A DNA stretch of 59,861 nucleotides, from positions 1 through 59,861 of the forward strand of contig JBBSCB010000021.1 in NCBI GenBank assembly GCA_038250675.1, read 5' to 3'. The DNA comes from JAICUF01 sp038250675. Lineage in GTDB: Bacteria; Gemmatimonadota; Gemmatimonadetes; Gemmatimonadales; GWC2-71-9. The notes beneath the pieces were generated by a model that worked only from the letters and a program-made list of their open reading frames with translations, did not search any database and was not told where the DNA came from. Positions 23,711 to 34,218 of this stretch are shown one piece after another. The first letter of the stretch is position 1. Each line of letters begins with the position of its first letter. A program made the position numbers and the translations under genes.

Positions 23711-25960
23711 TCCCCTCTTGCGTACGCCGCGAGGGGGGGTACCTTCGCAAAATACGCCGACAACGGAGGGCCGACGAGCCATTTCGCGTTGCGTCTGTTG
23801 GGACTGCCGTGCCTCTCTGACCAGGCGGGGGCCGGTCCGCCGGTGCGTCTCGGCGCCAAGGAGCTGTCGCTGCTGGCGTATCTGGCCCTGGAACCGGGTC
23901 CCCATACCCGGGACGAGCTCGCAACGCTCCTCTGGGGTGAATCGTCGGACACGGATGCCCGCGCGTCGCTTCGCCAGGCCCTGAAGCACCTGCGCGCCGC
24001 CCTGGGCCCCGATCTCGTGACGGAGCGCGGGCAGGTGAGCCTCGCGGCCGACGCCGTCGAATGCGACGTCGCCGACTTCCGCCGCGCCGCGACACTGGAC
24101 CGCGCGGCCGCGTCCCGCGCGGACATCGCGCACGCGCTGACCGGCTTCGCCGTGCGTCATGCCCCGGCATTCGACGACTGGCTCGACCGCACCCGCGCGC
24201 AGCTTCTGCGTGAATATCTCGACGTGCTGGCGACGCTTGGCCGGGACGCGATGGTACGCCACGTCTGGCGCGAGGCGATCGAGATCGCCGACCGCTGGCT
24301 GATGGCCGATCCGCTGTCGGAGCACGCCGCCCGCCTGGCGATCGAGGCCACGTATCTGGACGGAAACCGGCGCGCCGCCCTCGCTCGCTTCGGCGAGTTC
24401 CGCACCCGCCTCGAGCGCGAGACCGGCGACGCACCCGGGCGGCTGTTGACCTCGCTCGTTCGGCGCATCGAGTCCGACGGTGATGTGCCGCGCAGTACGC
24501 CGCTCGCCGCCGCCAGCGGCTGGTATGCCAATCCGCCGCCGCTGCACGCCGCCCTGGTCGAGCGCGAGGCGGCGTGGGAGACGCTCGCCGCCGCGTGGGG
24601 CTCCATCGCCGATGACGCCGGCGCGATCGTGCTGCTCGACGGCGAAGCCGGTACCGGCAAGACCCGGCTGGGCGACGAATTCCTCCGCTGGCTCGTGGCG
24701 GACGGCGCCACCGTGCTCCGCGGACGCGGCTACGGGCGCCGCACCGGCGTCGCCTACGGCGCGGTCGTCGAATTGCTGCGCGACGCGGTCGAGGAGCCGG
24801 GGATCGCGGGGGCCGAGCCCGAAGCACTGGCCGAAGTGGCGCGGCTGGTGCCGGAGCTCCGCCAGCGCCTGCCCGGCCTTCCCGCCGCTCCCGCAGCTCC
24901 GGATCCGGTGCAGGGCAGCCGGCTGTTCGAAAGCATCGCGCAGATGCTGCTTGCGCTTTCGGCCGAGCGGCGGGTGGTCGTGGCCCTCGATGATCTGCAG
25001 TGGTGCGACGACGACTCCTGCAATCTCCTCCTGTTCCTGACCCGGCGCCTCGAGCGTGCGCCAATTCTCTGGCTCGGCATGGTAACACTGGGCGAGCTGG
25101 AGCGCGGTGCGCCGGTGGCGCGCCTCTGCCGCGTCTGGCGCACCCAGCCGCGCACGTCGAGCCTCACGCTGGCACCCTTCGGAATCGACGGCGTGTGGGC
25201 GCTGGTCGCCGAGCTGGGCCACCTGGAGGATTCGGCCGAGGGCCGTCAGTTTGCTGGCCGCCTGTACGACGTCACCGGCGGCAACCCGTTCTACCTGCAC
25301 GAGTTGCTCAAGACGCTCTTTGCACAGGACGTCATCGGGCAGGTACCGGAGACCGGCGCATGGGTCCTGCCCCCGGCCGATGCGGCCGGCGCGGGCGCGC
25401 TCGAGGTGCCGATGTCGCGCTCAGTGCACGACGCGATTTCCGAGCGGGTCGAGCGGCTGCCGGACGACGCGCATGACGTGCTGGTGACGGTGGCGGTCGC
25501 GGAGATCGGCTGCAGGACCCAGATGCTCTCGCATATTCACGGCATTTCCCGCCTGCACGCGGCGTCGCTGGGTGACGCACTGGTCGAGCGGCGCCTGCTG
25601 GTGGAGGAAGAGGATGCGTACCTCTGCGCCCATCCCGTCATCGCGCGCGTGGTCCGCGACGGGCTTTCCGCCTCACGCCGCCGGGAAGTCCATCGTGCGG
25701 TGGCGCTCGGCCTGCAACTGCTCACCGGCGATACGGGGGACCATCCGTTCGCCGCCGATATCGCCCGACACGCCGAACACGGCGGCGACCACGCGCTGGC
25801 ATACCGGGCGGCGCTGGCGGCGAGCCGGATCGCGCGCGAGCGGCTGACCCGCGAGGCGGCGCTCGGCTGGCTCGACCAGGCGGCGACCTACGCCCGAAGC
25901 GACGCCGAGACCCGCGAGGTAGAGCGGCTCACGGCCCAACTGATCGACGCGCCGGGATAG
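23705..25960 (+). CDS. SARP/BTAD-type transcriptional regulator with AAA ATPase domain
   Basis: 751 residues from a GTG at 23705. Residues 28-105 form an OmpR-like winged helix of the SARP type (ELSLLAYLALEPGPHTRDELATLLWG, then ARASLRQALKHLRAALG). Residues 110-255 are the helical bacterial transcriptional activation domain. An ATPase/NB-ARC-like domain has Walker A GEAGTGKT at 313-320 and Walker B VVVALDDLQW at 424-433, followed by a helical STAND-like region with the GGNPFYLHELL sensor motif. No TPR array follows, so it is shorter than AfsR. Divergent from the two small peptide genes, with repeats suited to its DNA-binding domain in their shared upstream region. Proposed local activator of peptide and export genes. 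The start codon is not certain. Confidence 0.88.
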   Translation: MNSPLAYAARGGTFAKYADNGGPTSHFALRLLGLPCLSDQAGAGPPVRLGAKELSLLAYLALEPGPHTRDELATLLWGESSDTDARASLRQALKHLRAALGPDLVTERGQVSLAADAVECDVADFRRAATLDRAAASRADIAHALTGFAVRHAPAFDDWLDRTRAQLLREYLDVLATLGRDAMVRHVWREAIEIADRWLMADPLSEHAARLAIEATYLDGNRRAALARFGEFRTRLERETGDAPGRLLTSLVRRIESDGDVPRSTPLAAASGWYANPPPLHAALVEREAAWETLAAAWGSIADDAGAIVLLDGEAGTGKTRLGDEFLRWLVADGATVLRGRGYGRRTGVAYGAVVELLRDAVEEPGIAGAEPEALAEVARLVPELRQRLPGLPAAPAAPDPVQGSRLFESIAQMLLALSAERRVVVALDDLQWCDDDSCNLLLFLTRRLERAPILWLGMVTLGELERGAPVARLCRVWRTQPRTSSLTLAPFGIDGVWALVAELGHLEDSAEGRQFAGRLYDVTGGNPFYLHELLKTLFAQDVIGQVPETGAWVLPPADAAGAGALEVPMSRSVHDAISERVERLPDDAHDVLVTVAVAEIGCRTQMLSHIHGISRLHAASLGDALVERRLLVEEEDAYLCAHPVIARVVRDGLSASRRREVHRAVALGLQLLTGDTGDHPFAADIARHAEHGGDHALAYRAALAASRIARERLTREAALGWLDQAATYARSDAETREVERLTAQLIDAPG

Positions 25961-26054
25961 CAGTCCCGGAATGCCGGCTCCCTCCATCCAGGGGCAAGTC
26001 CGGAGGCCCCACCCCTCGACCAATGCGATTGAGAGCACGCCTGGATGCAGACCA

Positions 26055-26864
26055 TCACTGCTCCGCTCGCGGTCCGCAGTCACCGGCCTCGACGCCGGCG
26101 CTCGATGCCAAGTGCGCTGCCGCCTGGAGTTGCCGCACCGCGCTGGGGGGCTCATTGAGGGCCACGTCGTTGACGACCGGGCGATCCGATAACGTTCGCG
26201 CATCGTGACCCGTCAGTGTCTCGTAGATGGTGACCGCGACAAGATAGGTGCCGGCCGGTGACGGATGCGCGCCGTCCGGGCCGTATAACCGCAGCGCAGG
26301 GTATTGCTGCACGGTGCGTTCCCAGGCGACGCTGGTCGGCAGCAACACGGCATTGACCGCCGCGGCCGCGGCCAAGCTGCCGGCGTAGCAGGAACTGCCG
26401 CCCGCCTCCGACCAGGTCACGTAGAGCGCGGTGCGCGCACCGACCGCCCGCGCGAGCACGTCGAACTGCCGTACATCATCGACCAGCTCGGCATTAGACG
26501 CGGAGTCACTGGTCGGACCTGTTTGGAGCACCACATAATCCCACCCGCCGCGTTGAATTGCCGCCCGAGCCGCGCTGCCCGCCACCAGGTGGCTCGCGAG
26601 GCCGACTCTCGGGTTTGCCACCATGTCCGTGCGAATCCGGTCGCCGTTCTCGGGGGCGATACCTGTCAGTGTTGCGGGCAGGTCGTTTACGTAGGTCAGG
26701 CTATTGCCGATAAAGAGCACGGCCAGCGTCACCGATGATCCCGCTGGCGGAGGGACGGGATCGACGATCGGACCGTCGATCGTGGAATCGCCGCCGTTCG
26801 CACAGGCGACCAGCATGACGGTGTTGAGGACACCCATCGCCCATCGCAGGTTTTGCGTGATCAT
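26055..26864 (-). CDS. SGNH/GDSL-type hydrolase lipoprotein
   Basis: 269 residues from the ATG at 26864, with GGGAGA just upstream. An N-terminal lipobox (MLVACANGG) makes it a lipoprotein anchored outside the inner membrane. SGNH block I is FIGNSLTYVNDLP (catalytic Ser), block III-like TGPTSDSASN, and block V DGAHPSPAGTYLVA with the Asp-x-x-His pair. Family members hydrolyse esters (acyl, acetyl on sugars or lipids); the substrate is not deducible. The open frame runs further upstream, but that part lacks codon structure and overlaps a kinase relic on the other strand. Confidence 0.85.
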   Translation of the reverse strand: MITQNLRWAMGVLNTVMLVACANGGDSTIDGPIVDPVPPPAGSSVTLAVLFIGNSLTYVNDLPATLTGIAPENGDRIRTDMVANPRVGLASHLVAGSAARAAIQRGGWDYVVLQTGPTSDSASNAELVDDVRQFDVLARAVGARTALYVTWSEAGGSSCYAGSLAAAAAVNAVLLPTSVAWERTVQQYPALRLYGPDGAHPSPAGTYLVAVTIYETLTGHDARTLSDRPVVNDVALNEPPSAVRQLQAAAHLASSAGVEAGDCGPRAEQ

Positions 26865-26933
26865 TGCCGTCTCCCGGCGTGTGAGATCCTGCTCCCTGTC
26901 CTTAACACGCGATCGGGACCGCAGAAGCGACAG

Positions 26934-27017
26934 GTGACGCGGTATCTCGCCTACGACGTGCGGCACCGCCACACGGTGGCGGTCACGGTGCTGCGGCCTG
27001 ACTGGCGGGCTCGGTGA
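26934..27017 (+). pseudogene. Ser/Thr kinase N-lobe fragment
   Basis: 28 codons reading TRYLAYDVRHRHTVAVTVLR-PDWRAR to a TGA. This corresponds to the stretch VYLAxDLRHxRxVAVKVLRPEL that every kinase in this window carries after its glycine loop. The essential VAVK lysine has become threonine (VAVT) and nothing before or after is kinase-like. A residual scrap of an eighth kinase gene between the SGNH gene and the VapBC module. Confidence 0.6.
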
Positions 27018-27018
27018 C

Positions 27019-27426
27019 TTACGAACGCGGGAGCACTTCCGCCCCGCTGAGGCCAAGGTGATGGTCAGTCGACCAGACACACTTGATCTTGAATTGTTCC
27101 AGATGGACGAGACTGGAAGCATCCGTGTACGACAACTTGGCTCCTCGGAAACGGTCGAGCATCCGCACCACCGCAACATGGTGTGCCCGGTTGGCGTCGA
27201 GTACGCGGAGACCCTTGAGGTTGTCCACCAATTGGCGAAACGTGCGGGCTGGTTCCTCGCCCATGCGATGGAGGAACCAGGTGTAGGTCTCCGAGATCAC
27301 CAGAATCGAACTGCTCCACTTTGGAATGGGTCCACCAAACAAGGCGACCGCCTGTTCATGCCAGCGGTCCTTGCGAGTCATCAGCGCGATGAAGATTCCG
27401 CTATCGACGAATACCGGCGTGCTCAC
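27019..27426 (-). CDS. vapC: VapC-type PIN-domain toxin
   Basis: 135 residues. PIN ribonuclease fold with the acidic metal site intact: D8 (VFVDSGIFIAL), E46 (VISETYTWF), D102 (SYTDASSL) and D121 (STDHHLG). It cleaves RNA, typically tRNA or rRNA, when freed from its antitoxin. Its ATG overlaps the antitoxin stop by 4 bases, the usual type II arrangement with antitoxin first. Sequence looks intact; the downstream end is 2 bases from the kinase fragment on the other strand. Confidence 0.9.
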   Translation of the reverse strand: MSTPVFVDSGIFIALMTRKDRWHEQAVALFGGPIPKWSSSILVISETYTWFLHRMGEEPARTFRQLVDNLKGLRVLDANRAHHVAVVRMLDRFRGAKLSYTDASSLVHLEQFKIKCVWSTDHHLGLSGAEVLPRS

Positions 27427-27650
27427 GGCGTCTCGCGACCATAGACCACACGGTCGACGGATTCGCTGTCGGACTCGGCTCCCTCGAAGATACCGGCGAA
27501 CGTCATCCAGGGCTTGTCGGACGGCTCCTTGGCGATGAGTTCCTCGAGGCTCCTCCGACAGAGTTCGGCCAATGAAACGCCCTTGCGCCTGGCGATGAGC
27601 TTGGCACGGCGATAGAGCGATTCGTCCACGGATATCTGGGTGCGTATCAT
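27423..27650 (-). CDS. vapB: VapB-type antitoxin, ribbon-helix-helix
   Basis: 75 residues. The N-terminal MIRTQISVDESLYRRAKLIA followed by KGVSLAELCRRSLEELI is the RHH/CopG-type DNA-binding fold. The acidic C-terminal 30 residues (FEGAESDSESVD) would wrap the PIN toxin. It represses its own promoter, alone or with toxin; matching half-sites lie directly over the start region (27645-27677). Translationally coupled to vapC by an ATGA overlap. Confidence 0.88.
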   Translation of the reverse strand: MIRTQISVDESLYRRAKLIARRKGVSLAELCRRSLEELIAKEPSDKPWMTFAGIFEGAESDSESVDRVVYGRETP

Positions 27651-27677
27651 GTTATCATGTTAACGCCACATGATAAC
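27645..27677 (-). promoter_or_regulatory. VapB operator: three TATCATG half-sites
   Basis: TATCATG at 27645-27651 and 27653-27659 in direct orientation, then CATGATA at 27669-27675. The last two extend to a perfect 9-bp inverted repeat, GTTATCATG / CATGATAAC (27651-27659 and 27669-27677). The first half-site overlaps the antitoxin ATG, and the AT-rich block stands out from the GC-rich surroundings. From 27678 to 27965 (288 bases) I see no gene. Confidence 0.7.
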
Positions 27678-27965
27678 AAACGCCAGGCGGCGGGTTCCCG
27701 GTGCGGAGGCTCGGCTCACGTGCCGGATGCGCGGCTCGGCGCAGGCCGGACCAGTCACCAGGCGATTACCGACCCCGGCCTGGCACCCATCGGTTGCTGA
27801 TACGCGATCACCTGACGATACAGTGGCGACGGATCCATCGGCACATCGTCTTCGTAGCTGGCACAGGCGGACTCGCTGGATGCGCGCCGGTCCCGACATT
27901 GCCGAGCCGCCCTTCCAGATCCCAGCCCTTCCGCCTCCCAACCCCCCGCCGTACCTTCACCACCG

Positions 27966-30695
<2,730 letters not shown>

Positions 30696-30713
30696 GGTCG
30701 TCCCGTCCCGTCT

Positions 30714-30872
30714 CTACACCACCAGCACCGTCACACCCGGCGGCAATGCGTCGGCGATGTCGGGCATGACCCCGGGCGATCCAGCGACGTCCAACCGACG
30801 GAGCGACGCCTGCGCCGCGAGCGCCGCTACGCGCAGCTCGATGGCGACCCGGCCGGGCACACCCAGTTTCAC
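30714..30872 (-). CDS. Possible small protein or C-terminal gene remnant
   Basis: 52 codons from a GTG at 30872 to a TAG, in the short gap between a kinase and a lipoprotein gene on the other strand. Reads VKLGVPGRVAIELRVAALAA, then a mixed segment ending LPPGVTVLVV. The regular hydrophobic pattern looks protein-like, but there is no ribosome-binding site and I recognise no family. It may be the tail of a lost gene. Confidence 0.25.
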   Translation of the reverse strand: MKLGVPGRVAIELRVAALAAQASLRRLDVAGSPGVMPDIADALPPGVTVLVV

Positions 30873-30907
30873 CTGGCGAGGACGATAGCGCCGGCCACGG
30901 AGAACGC

Positions 30908-32041
30908 ATGACGCTCCAGCCGTTCCTCGCTGCGTCCATGACGCTCATCGCCGTCTCAGGCTGCGCGCCGCAATCACCGGGCAACGCCATGCCCACCCCC
31001 GCCGCCATCGACAGCACGGCGCACGCGCTCATGCAGCGCGAGCAGGTCCAGGGACTGGCCCTGGCCGTCATCGACAACGGGGCGGTGGTCCATGTGGCGG
31101 CCTATGGGATTCGCAACGCGGCGCGCGACCCGCTCACCACGCAGACCATTATGTACGGCGCCTCGCTCACCAAGACCGCGTTCACCTACCTGGTGATGCA
31201 GCTCGTGGACGAGGGGCGACTGAACCTCGATGCCTCGGTCGCGGACCTCCTCCCGCATCCGCTGCCGGAGTACGACGACTATCACGATCTGATCGGCGAC
31301 CCGCGCTGGAAGGCGCTGACGATGCGGATCCTGCTCACCCATACCTCGGGGTTCGCCAACTTCCGATGGCTGGAGCCCGACCGGAAGCTGCGCTTCCACT
31401 ACGATCCCGGCACCCGCTACGGCTACTCCGGCGAGGGGTTCTACCTTGCCCAGTTGATCCTTGAAGAGGCCCTCGGACTCGATGTGGGGCACGAGATGCA
31501 GACCCGCGTGTTCGATCGGCTCGGCATGACGCGAACCAGCATGCAGTGGAGATCGGACTTCCGCGCGAACCTGGCCGATGGCTTCGGGATCGACGGAACG
31601 CCCGAGCCGCACGACGAGCGGTCGAGCGTCCGCGCCGCGGGTTCCATGGACACCGATATCGAGGATCAGGCGCGGTTGTGGGCCGGGATCGTGCGGGGCG
31701 ACGGGCTCACGCCGGCGTCCCGCGCCCAAATGGTGCGGCCCCAGGTGCCGATCACCTCGGCGTATGAGTTTCCGACGCTGCTGCCCGACACGAATCCTGC
31801 CAATGCGGGGATCGGCCTGGCAGCCGGACTTGGATTAGTGACGTTCCAGGACACCCGCGGCGAGCTGTGGTTCAAGGGCGGACACAACCAGTGGACCGGC
31901 AACATGGTCATCTGCATGGAGCGCCGGAAGCGCTGCCTGGTCATGCTGTCGAACGATGTGCGCGCCGAGCGCATCTACCCCGAGCTGACGCGGACCGTCC
32001 TGGGGCAGACGAAGATGCCGTGGAGCTGGGAATACCACTGA
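30908..32041 (+). CDS. Serine hydrolase lipoprotein of the beta-lactamase fold
   Basis: 377 residues. Lipobox AVSGCAP gives lipidated Cys19. SxxK nucleophile S86-L-T-K89 (YGASLTKTAF), a Tyr-Ser-Gly in place of Tyr-x-Asn (RYGYSGEGF), and a KGGHN segment near residue 320 where class C enzymes have KTG. LLTHTSGFANF is the usual LLxHTSG block after the nucleophile helix. The altered second and third motifs suggest an esterase or D-peptidase rather than a true beta-lactamase. Only moderately related to the serine hydrolase at 8961-10382. It stands alone, with a gene fragment following. Confidence 0.88.
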   Translation: MTLQPFLAASMTLIAVSGCAPQSPGNAMPTPAAIDSTAHALMQREQVQGLALAVIDNGAVVHVAAYGIRNAARDPLTTQTIMYGASLTKTAFTYLVMQLVDEGRLNLDASVADLLPHPLPEYDDYHDLIGDPRWKALTMRILLTHTSGFANFRWLEPDRKLRFHYDPGTRYGYSGEGFYLAQLILEEALGLDVGHEMQTRVFDRLGMTRTSMQWRSDFRANLADGFGIDGTPEPHDERSSVRAAGSMDTDIEDQARLWAGIVRGDGLTPASRAQMVRPQVPITSAYEFPTLLPDTNPANAGIGLAAGLGLVTFQDTRGELWFKGGHNQWTGNMVICMERRKRCLVMLSNDVRAERIYPELTRTVLGQTKMPWSWEYH

Positions 32042-32069
32042 CTGGACCGAATCGTGGGGAGACCACACG

Positions 32070-32288
32070 ATGCTGCGCTGCACCCCGTTCCTCCTGTTTG
32101 ACGGCAATTGCGCCGAGGCCCTGGTGCGCTATCACAGATGCCTCGGTGGGAACCTGACCCTGACCCAGCTCGGCGATACGCCGATGACGGATCAAGGTGG
32201 CGGGTGTTCAGTGGATTTTCCGAGGCGATTCAAGGCAATAGCAACCCACACCCTGCGACAGTGCCGGCCTGCGGCACGGATCATATGA
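32070..32288 (+). pseudogene. PhnB/glyoxalase-like fragment
   Basis: The first 40 codons (MLRCTPFLLFDGNCAEALVR, YHRCLGGNLTLTQLGDTPM) match the N-terminal strand-helix-strand of PhnB-like VOC proteins. After the TDQ segment the frame loses similarity and stops at 32286-32288, whereas intact members have about 130-160 residues. Its end overlaps the start of the next gene. Probably truncated by a deletion. Confidence 0.55.
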
Positions 32289-32749
32289 CTGAACCCATAG
32301 CCCACGAAGCCTGCATCCCGAATCCGGCCCTCAGGCCTCTCGCCTTCCTTGTGGGCACGTGGTCCACCGTCGGATCCCACCCGATGCTGCCTGGCAAGAC
32401 GCTCCATGGCCGTACGTCGTTTGCGTGGGCAGACGGAGGGGCGTTCCTCATCATGCGCTCCGAGATTGACGAGCCGGAGGTGCCGAGCGGAATCGCCGTC
32501 ATCGGAACTGATGACGATTCCGGGGAATGCTCAATGCTTTACTTCGATGAGCGTGGCGTCGCACGCCGCTACCTGATGGCCCTGCGCAGCGACTTCTGGC
32601 ACTGGTGGCGTGACACCCCAGGCTTCGCTCAGCGCTTCTCCGGTACGATTGTCGATGGGGGCTCTCGAATCATCGGGAAGGGTGAGCTGTGCCGTGACGG
32701 AGTGCACTGGGAAGGAGACCTCTCGCTGACGTACACACGAGAGCCATAG
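32285..32749 (+). CDS. Conserved hypothetical protein, DUF1579-like
   Basis: 154 residues from the ATG at 32285. Begins with PALRPLAFLVGTWSTVGSHP, the N-terminal pattern of small beta-barrel proteins of the DUF1579/heme-binding-like superfamily (a first strand with FLxGTW). Further strands are GRTSFAWADGGAFLIMRSE and GKGELCRDGVHWEGDLSLTY. No catalytic residues can be named and no signal peptide is present. Family members are cytosolic and functionally unassigned. No operon partner. Confidence 0.65.
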   Translation: MTEPIAHEACIPNPALRPLAFLVGTWSTVGSHPMLPGKTLHGRTSFAWADGGAFLIMRSEIDEPEVPSGIAVIGTDDDSGECSMLYFDERGVARRYLMALRSDFWHWWRDTPGFAQRFSGTIVDGGSRIIGKGELCRDGVHWEGDLSLTYTREP

Positions 32750-32960
32750 CCCTGTGTCCGTCCGCCATTGACCTCTCACGATTGTCTTCGGCCACGATAT
32801 TGACTATCGCACCGGCGAGTCCATTGAACGCATCGGTCTTTGTGGGAACCAGTCTGGACGGCTGAGGCACATCGCCACCTGCTGTACGCTATGCCGATCC
32901 GGCCGTATCTTGCCGGAGTTGGGCCACGGACGCTTCCTGCATCGACAACTGACGGCACCC

Positions 32961-33071
32961 ATGCGCAAGCACGTATTGCTGTACGGGCTGGTGGCTGGTG
33001 TCCTCATCGCTCTACTCCGGATCATCGAGTATCGGTGGCTCGTCATCGATTATTCCTTCACCCCCGGGTAG
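32961..33071 (+). CDS. Short membrane peptide or truncated membrane-protein start
   Basis: 36 codons starting MRKHVLLYGLVAGVLIALLR, one membrane helix, then IIEYRWLVIDYSFTPG and a TAG. The pattern resembles the first helix of DUF4199-like proteins or of membrane-linked regulator genes, which continue for further helices, so this is probably a truncated remnant. The next lipoprotein gene begins 3 bases after its stop. Confidence 0.35.
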   Translation: MRKHVLLYGLVAGVLIALLRIIEYRWLVIDYSFTPG

Positions 33072-33074
33072 TCC

Positions 33075-33488
33075 ATGCCAATCCACAGACTCCTCTGCCT
33101 GCTGGTGATCCCCTGGCTCGTCAGTTGCCAGGCGACCACGATGGACTCGTCATCGACGCAACTGCGGATGGAGGTGCCCCCGGGCTCGAGCGCTCTGCTT
33201 CCTCATCAGGCGCAGGACACCCCGGTCATGCTTGCCGTCCTCGTGACCACCGGCGGCCATCCGGCGCCTGGAATAGCGGTGTACTGGGACGATGGTCGAG
33301 TTTTCAGCCGCCTCAGCCCCAGAGTCTCCGTGTCTGACACCGCCGGAATCGCCCGGACCACCTGGCGGCTTCCCACATTGCCTGGAACGGAACCCTGGGC
33401 CACGTACACCGTTCAGGCGGCCGTGCCCGGTGCGGCCGGCAATCCCATTGTCTACACCGTCCAGGCGTACCGCTGTACGCGGTGCTAG
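33075..33488 (+). CDS. Lipoprotein with a single Ig-like (Big-1) domain
   Basis: 137 residues. Signal with lipobox (VIPWLVSCQ), so Cys is lipidated and the protein surface- or periplasm-anchored. Residues 45-130 read as one bacterial Ig-like repeat: VLVTTGGHPAPGIAVYW, then VSDTAGIARTTWRLP and YTVQAAVPGAAG, as found in the stalks of surface adhesins. Ends at a CTRC tail shortly after the domain. In related genomes such Ig modules often precede RCC1 repeats in one protein; here RCC1 repeats lie immediately downstream on the opposite strand (33510-34190). Confidence 0.6.
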   Translation: MPIHRLLCLLVIPWLVSCQATTMDSSSTQLRMEVPPGSSALLPHQAQDTPVMLAVLVTTGGHPAPGIAVYWDDGRVFSRLSPRVSVSDTAGIARTTWRLPTLPGTEPWATYTVQAAVPGAAGNPIVYTVQAYRCTRC

Positions 33489-33509
33489 GCGTCGGTCCTG
33501 CAGACGTTG

Positions 33510-34190
33510 TTGACACCGCATGAGGAAGTGGAAGAGCGGTGGGCCGGCCGCGTCGGGCGAACCGATCTCGCCGTAGGTGTTGTCCCCCCAGCACCAGGCG
33601 GCACCGGTCAGGTCGATGCCGCAGATGGCGCCGGAGCTGGCAAGCGAGGCAAAGTGGACGCCGCCGGCGACGGGTACCACGGTCCAGGACGGCTGGTTCG
33701 AGTTCTGGCTCTGCCACCAGCAGAGGGCGTTCCCCGCCGCATCCAGGCCGCAGGAGGCGCCGCGGGCAAGCTGCACGATTGGCGCCGGTGTCGGCACCAC
33801 CGCTCGCGCCGGCCAGCAGATCACCACGCCCCCAGCGAGCGCGCAGCTCGAGTAGTTGCCGCTCTGGATCGCGGTGAAGCCGGCGCCCGCGGTCACGGCG
33901 ATTGGCGTCAGACTGCGGGTGCCGGTGCCGTCGCCGATGGGGTTGTAGTAGTTGTTGCCCCAGCAGTAGAGGGCGGCTGCCGCCGTCAGGCCGCAGACGT
34001 GTGCGTAGCCCGAGGTGATGGAGACGAACGTCAGGCCGCCGGCGACCTGGCAGGGGCTGCTGTTGCCGGGGAGGGTGTCGAACGAGCCCCAGCAGTACGC
34101 GATGGCGGCAGCGAGCCCACAGGTGTGCGCGTCCGTCGCCGTGATGCTCGAGAAGGAGAGCAGCTGCGGCGAGTAGCGGACGAGCGAAAG
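33510..34190 (-). pseudogene. RCC1-repeat protein remnant
   Basis: Five RCC1/alpha-tubulin-suppressor-like repeats: DAHTCGLAAAIAYCWGS, YAHVCGLTAAAALYCWGNN, SSCALAGGVVICW, ASCGLDAAGNALCWW, GAICGIDLTGAAWCWGDNTY. Usual RCC1 propellers have seven repeats and, in secreted versions, a signal peptide. This piece has no signal (the frame starts inside the downstream end of a kinase gene) and the C-terminus runs into unrelated sequence after YGEIGSPDAAG. Repeats 3 and 4 are degenerate. Likely a broken surface protein; it could be expressed, but I see no ribosome-binding site. Confidence 0.55.
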
Positions 34191-34218
34191 GTCAATGAGG
34201 CCCGGCGACCGGCGTGGC

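Noticed and set aside
23384..25300. Minus-strand open frame antisense to the regulator and ending in the second peptide
   Set aside because: Only the last 49 codons (from the ATG at 23533 with a good ribosome-binding site) look like a gene. The upstream part is a shadow of the SARP-type gene.
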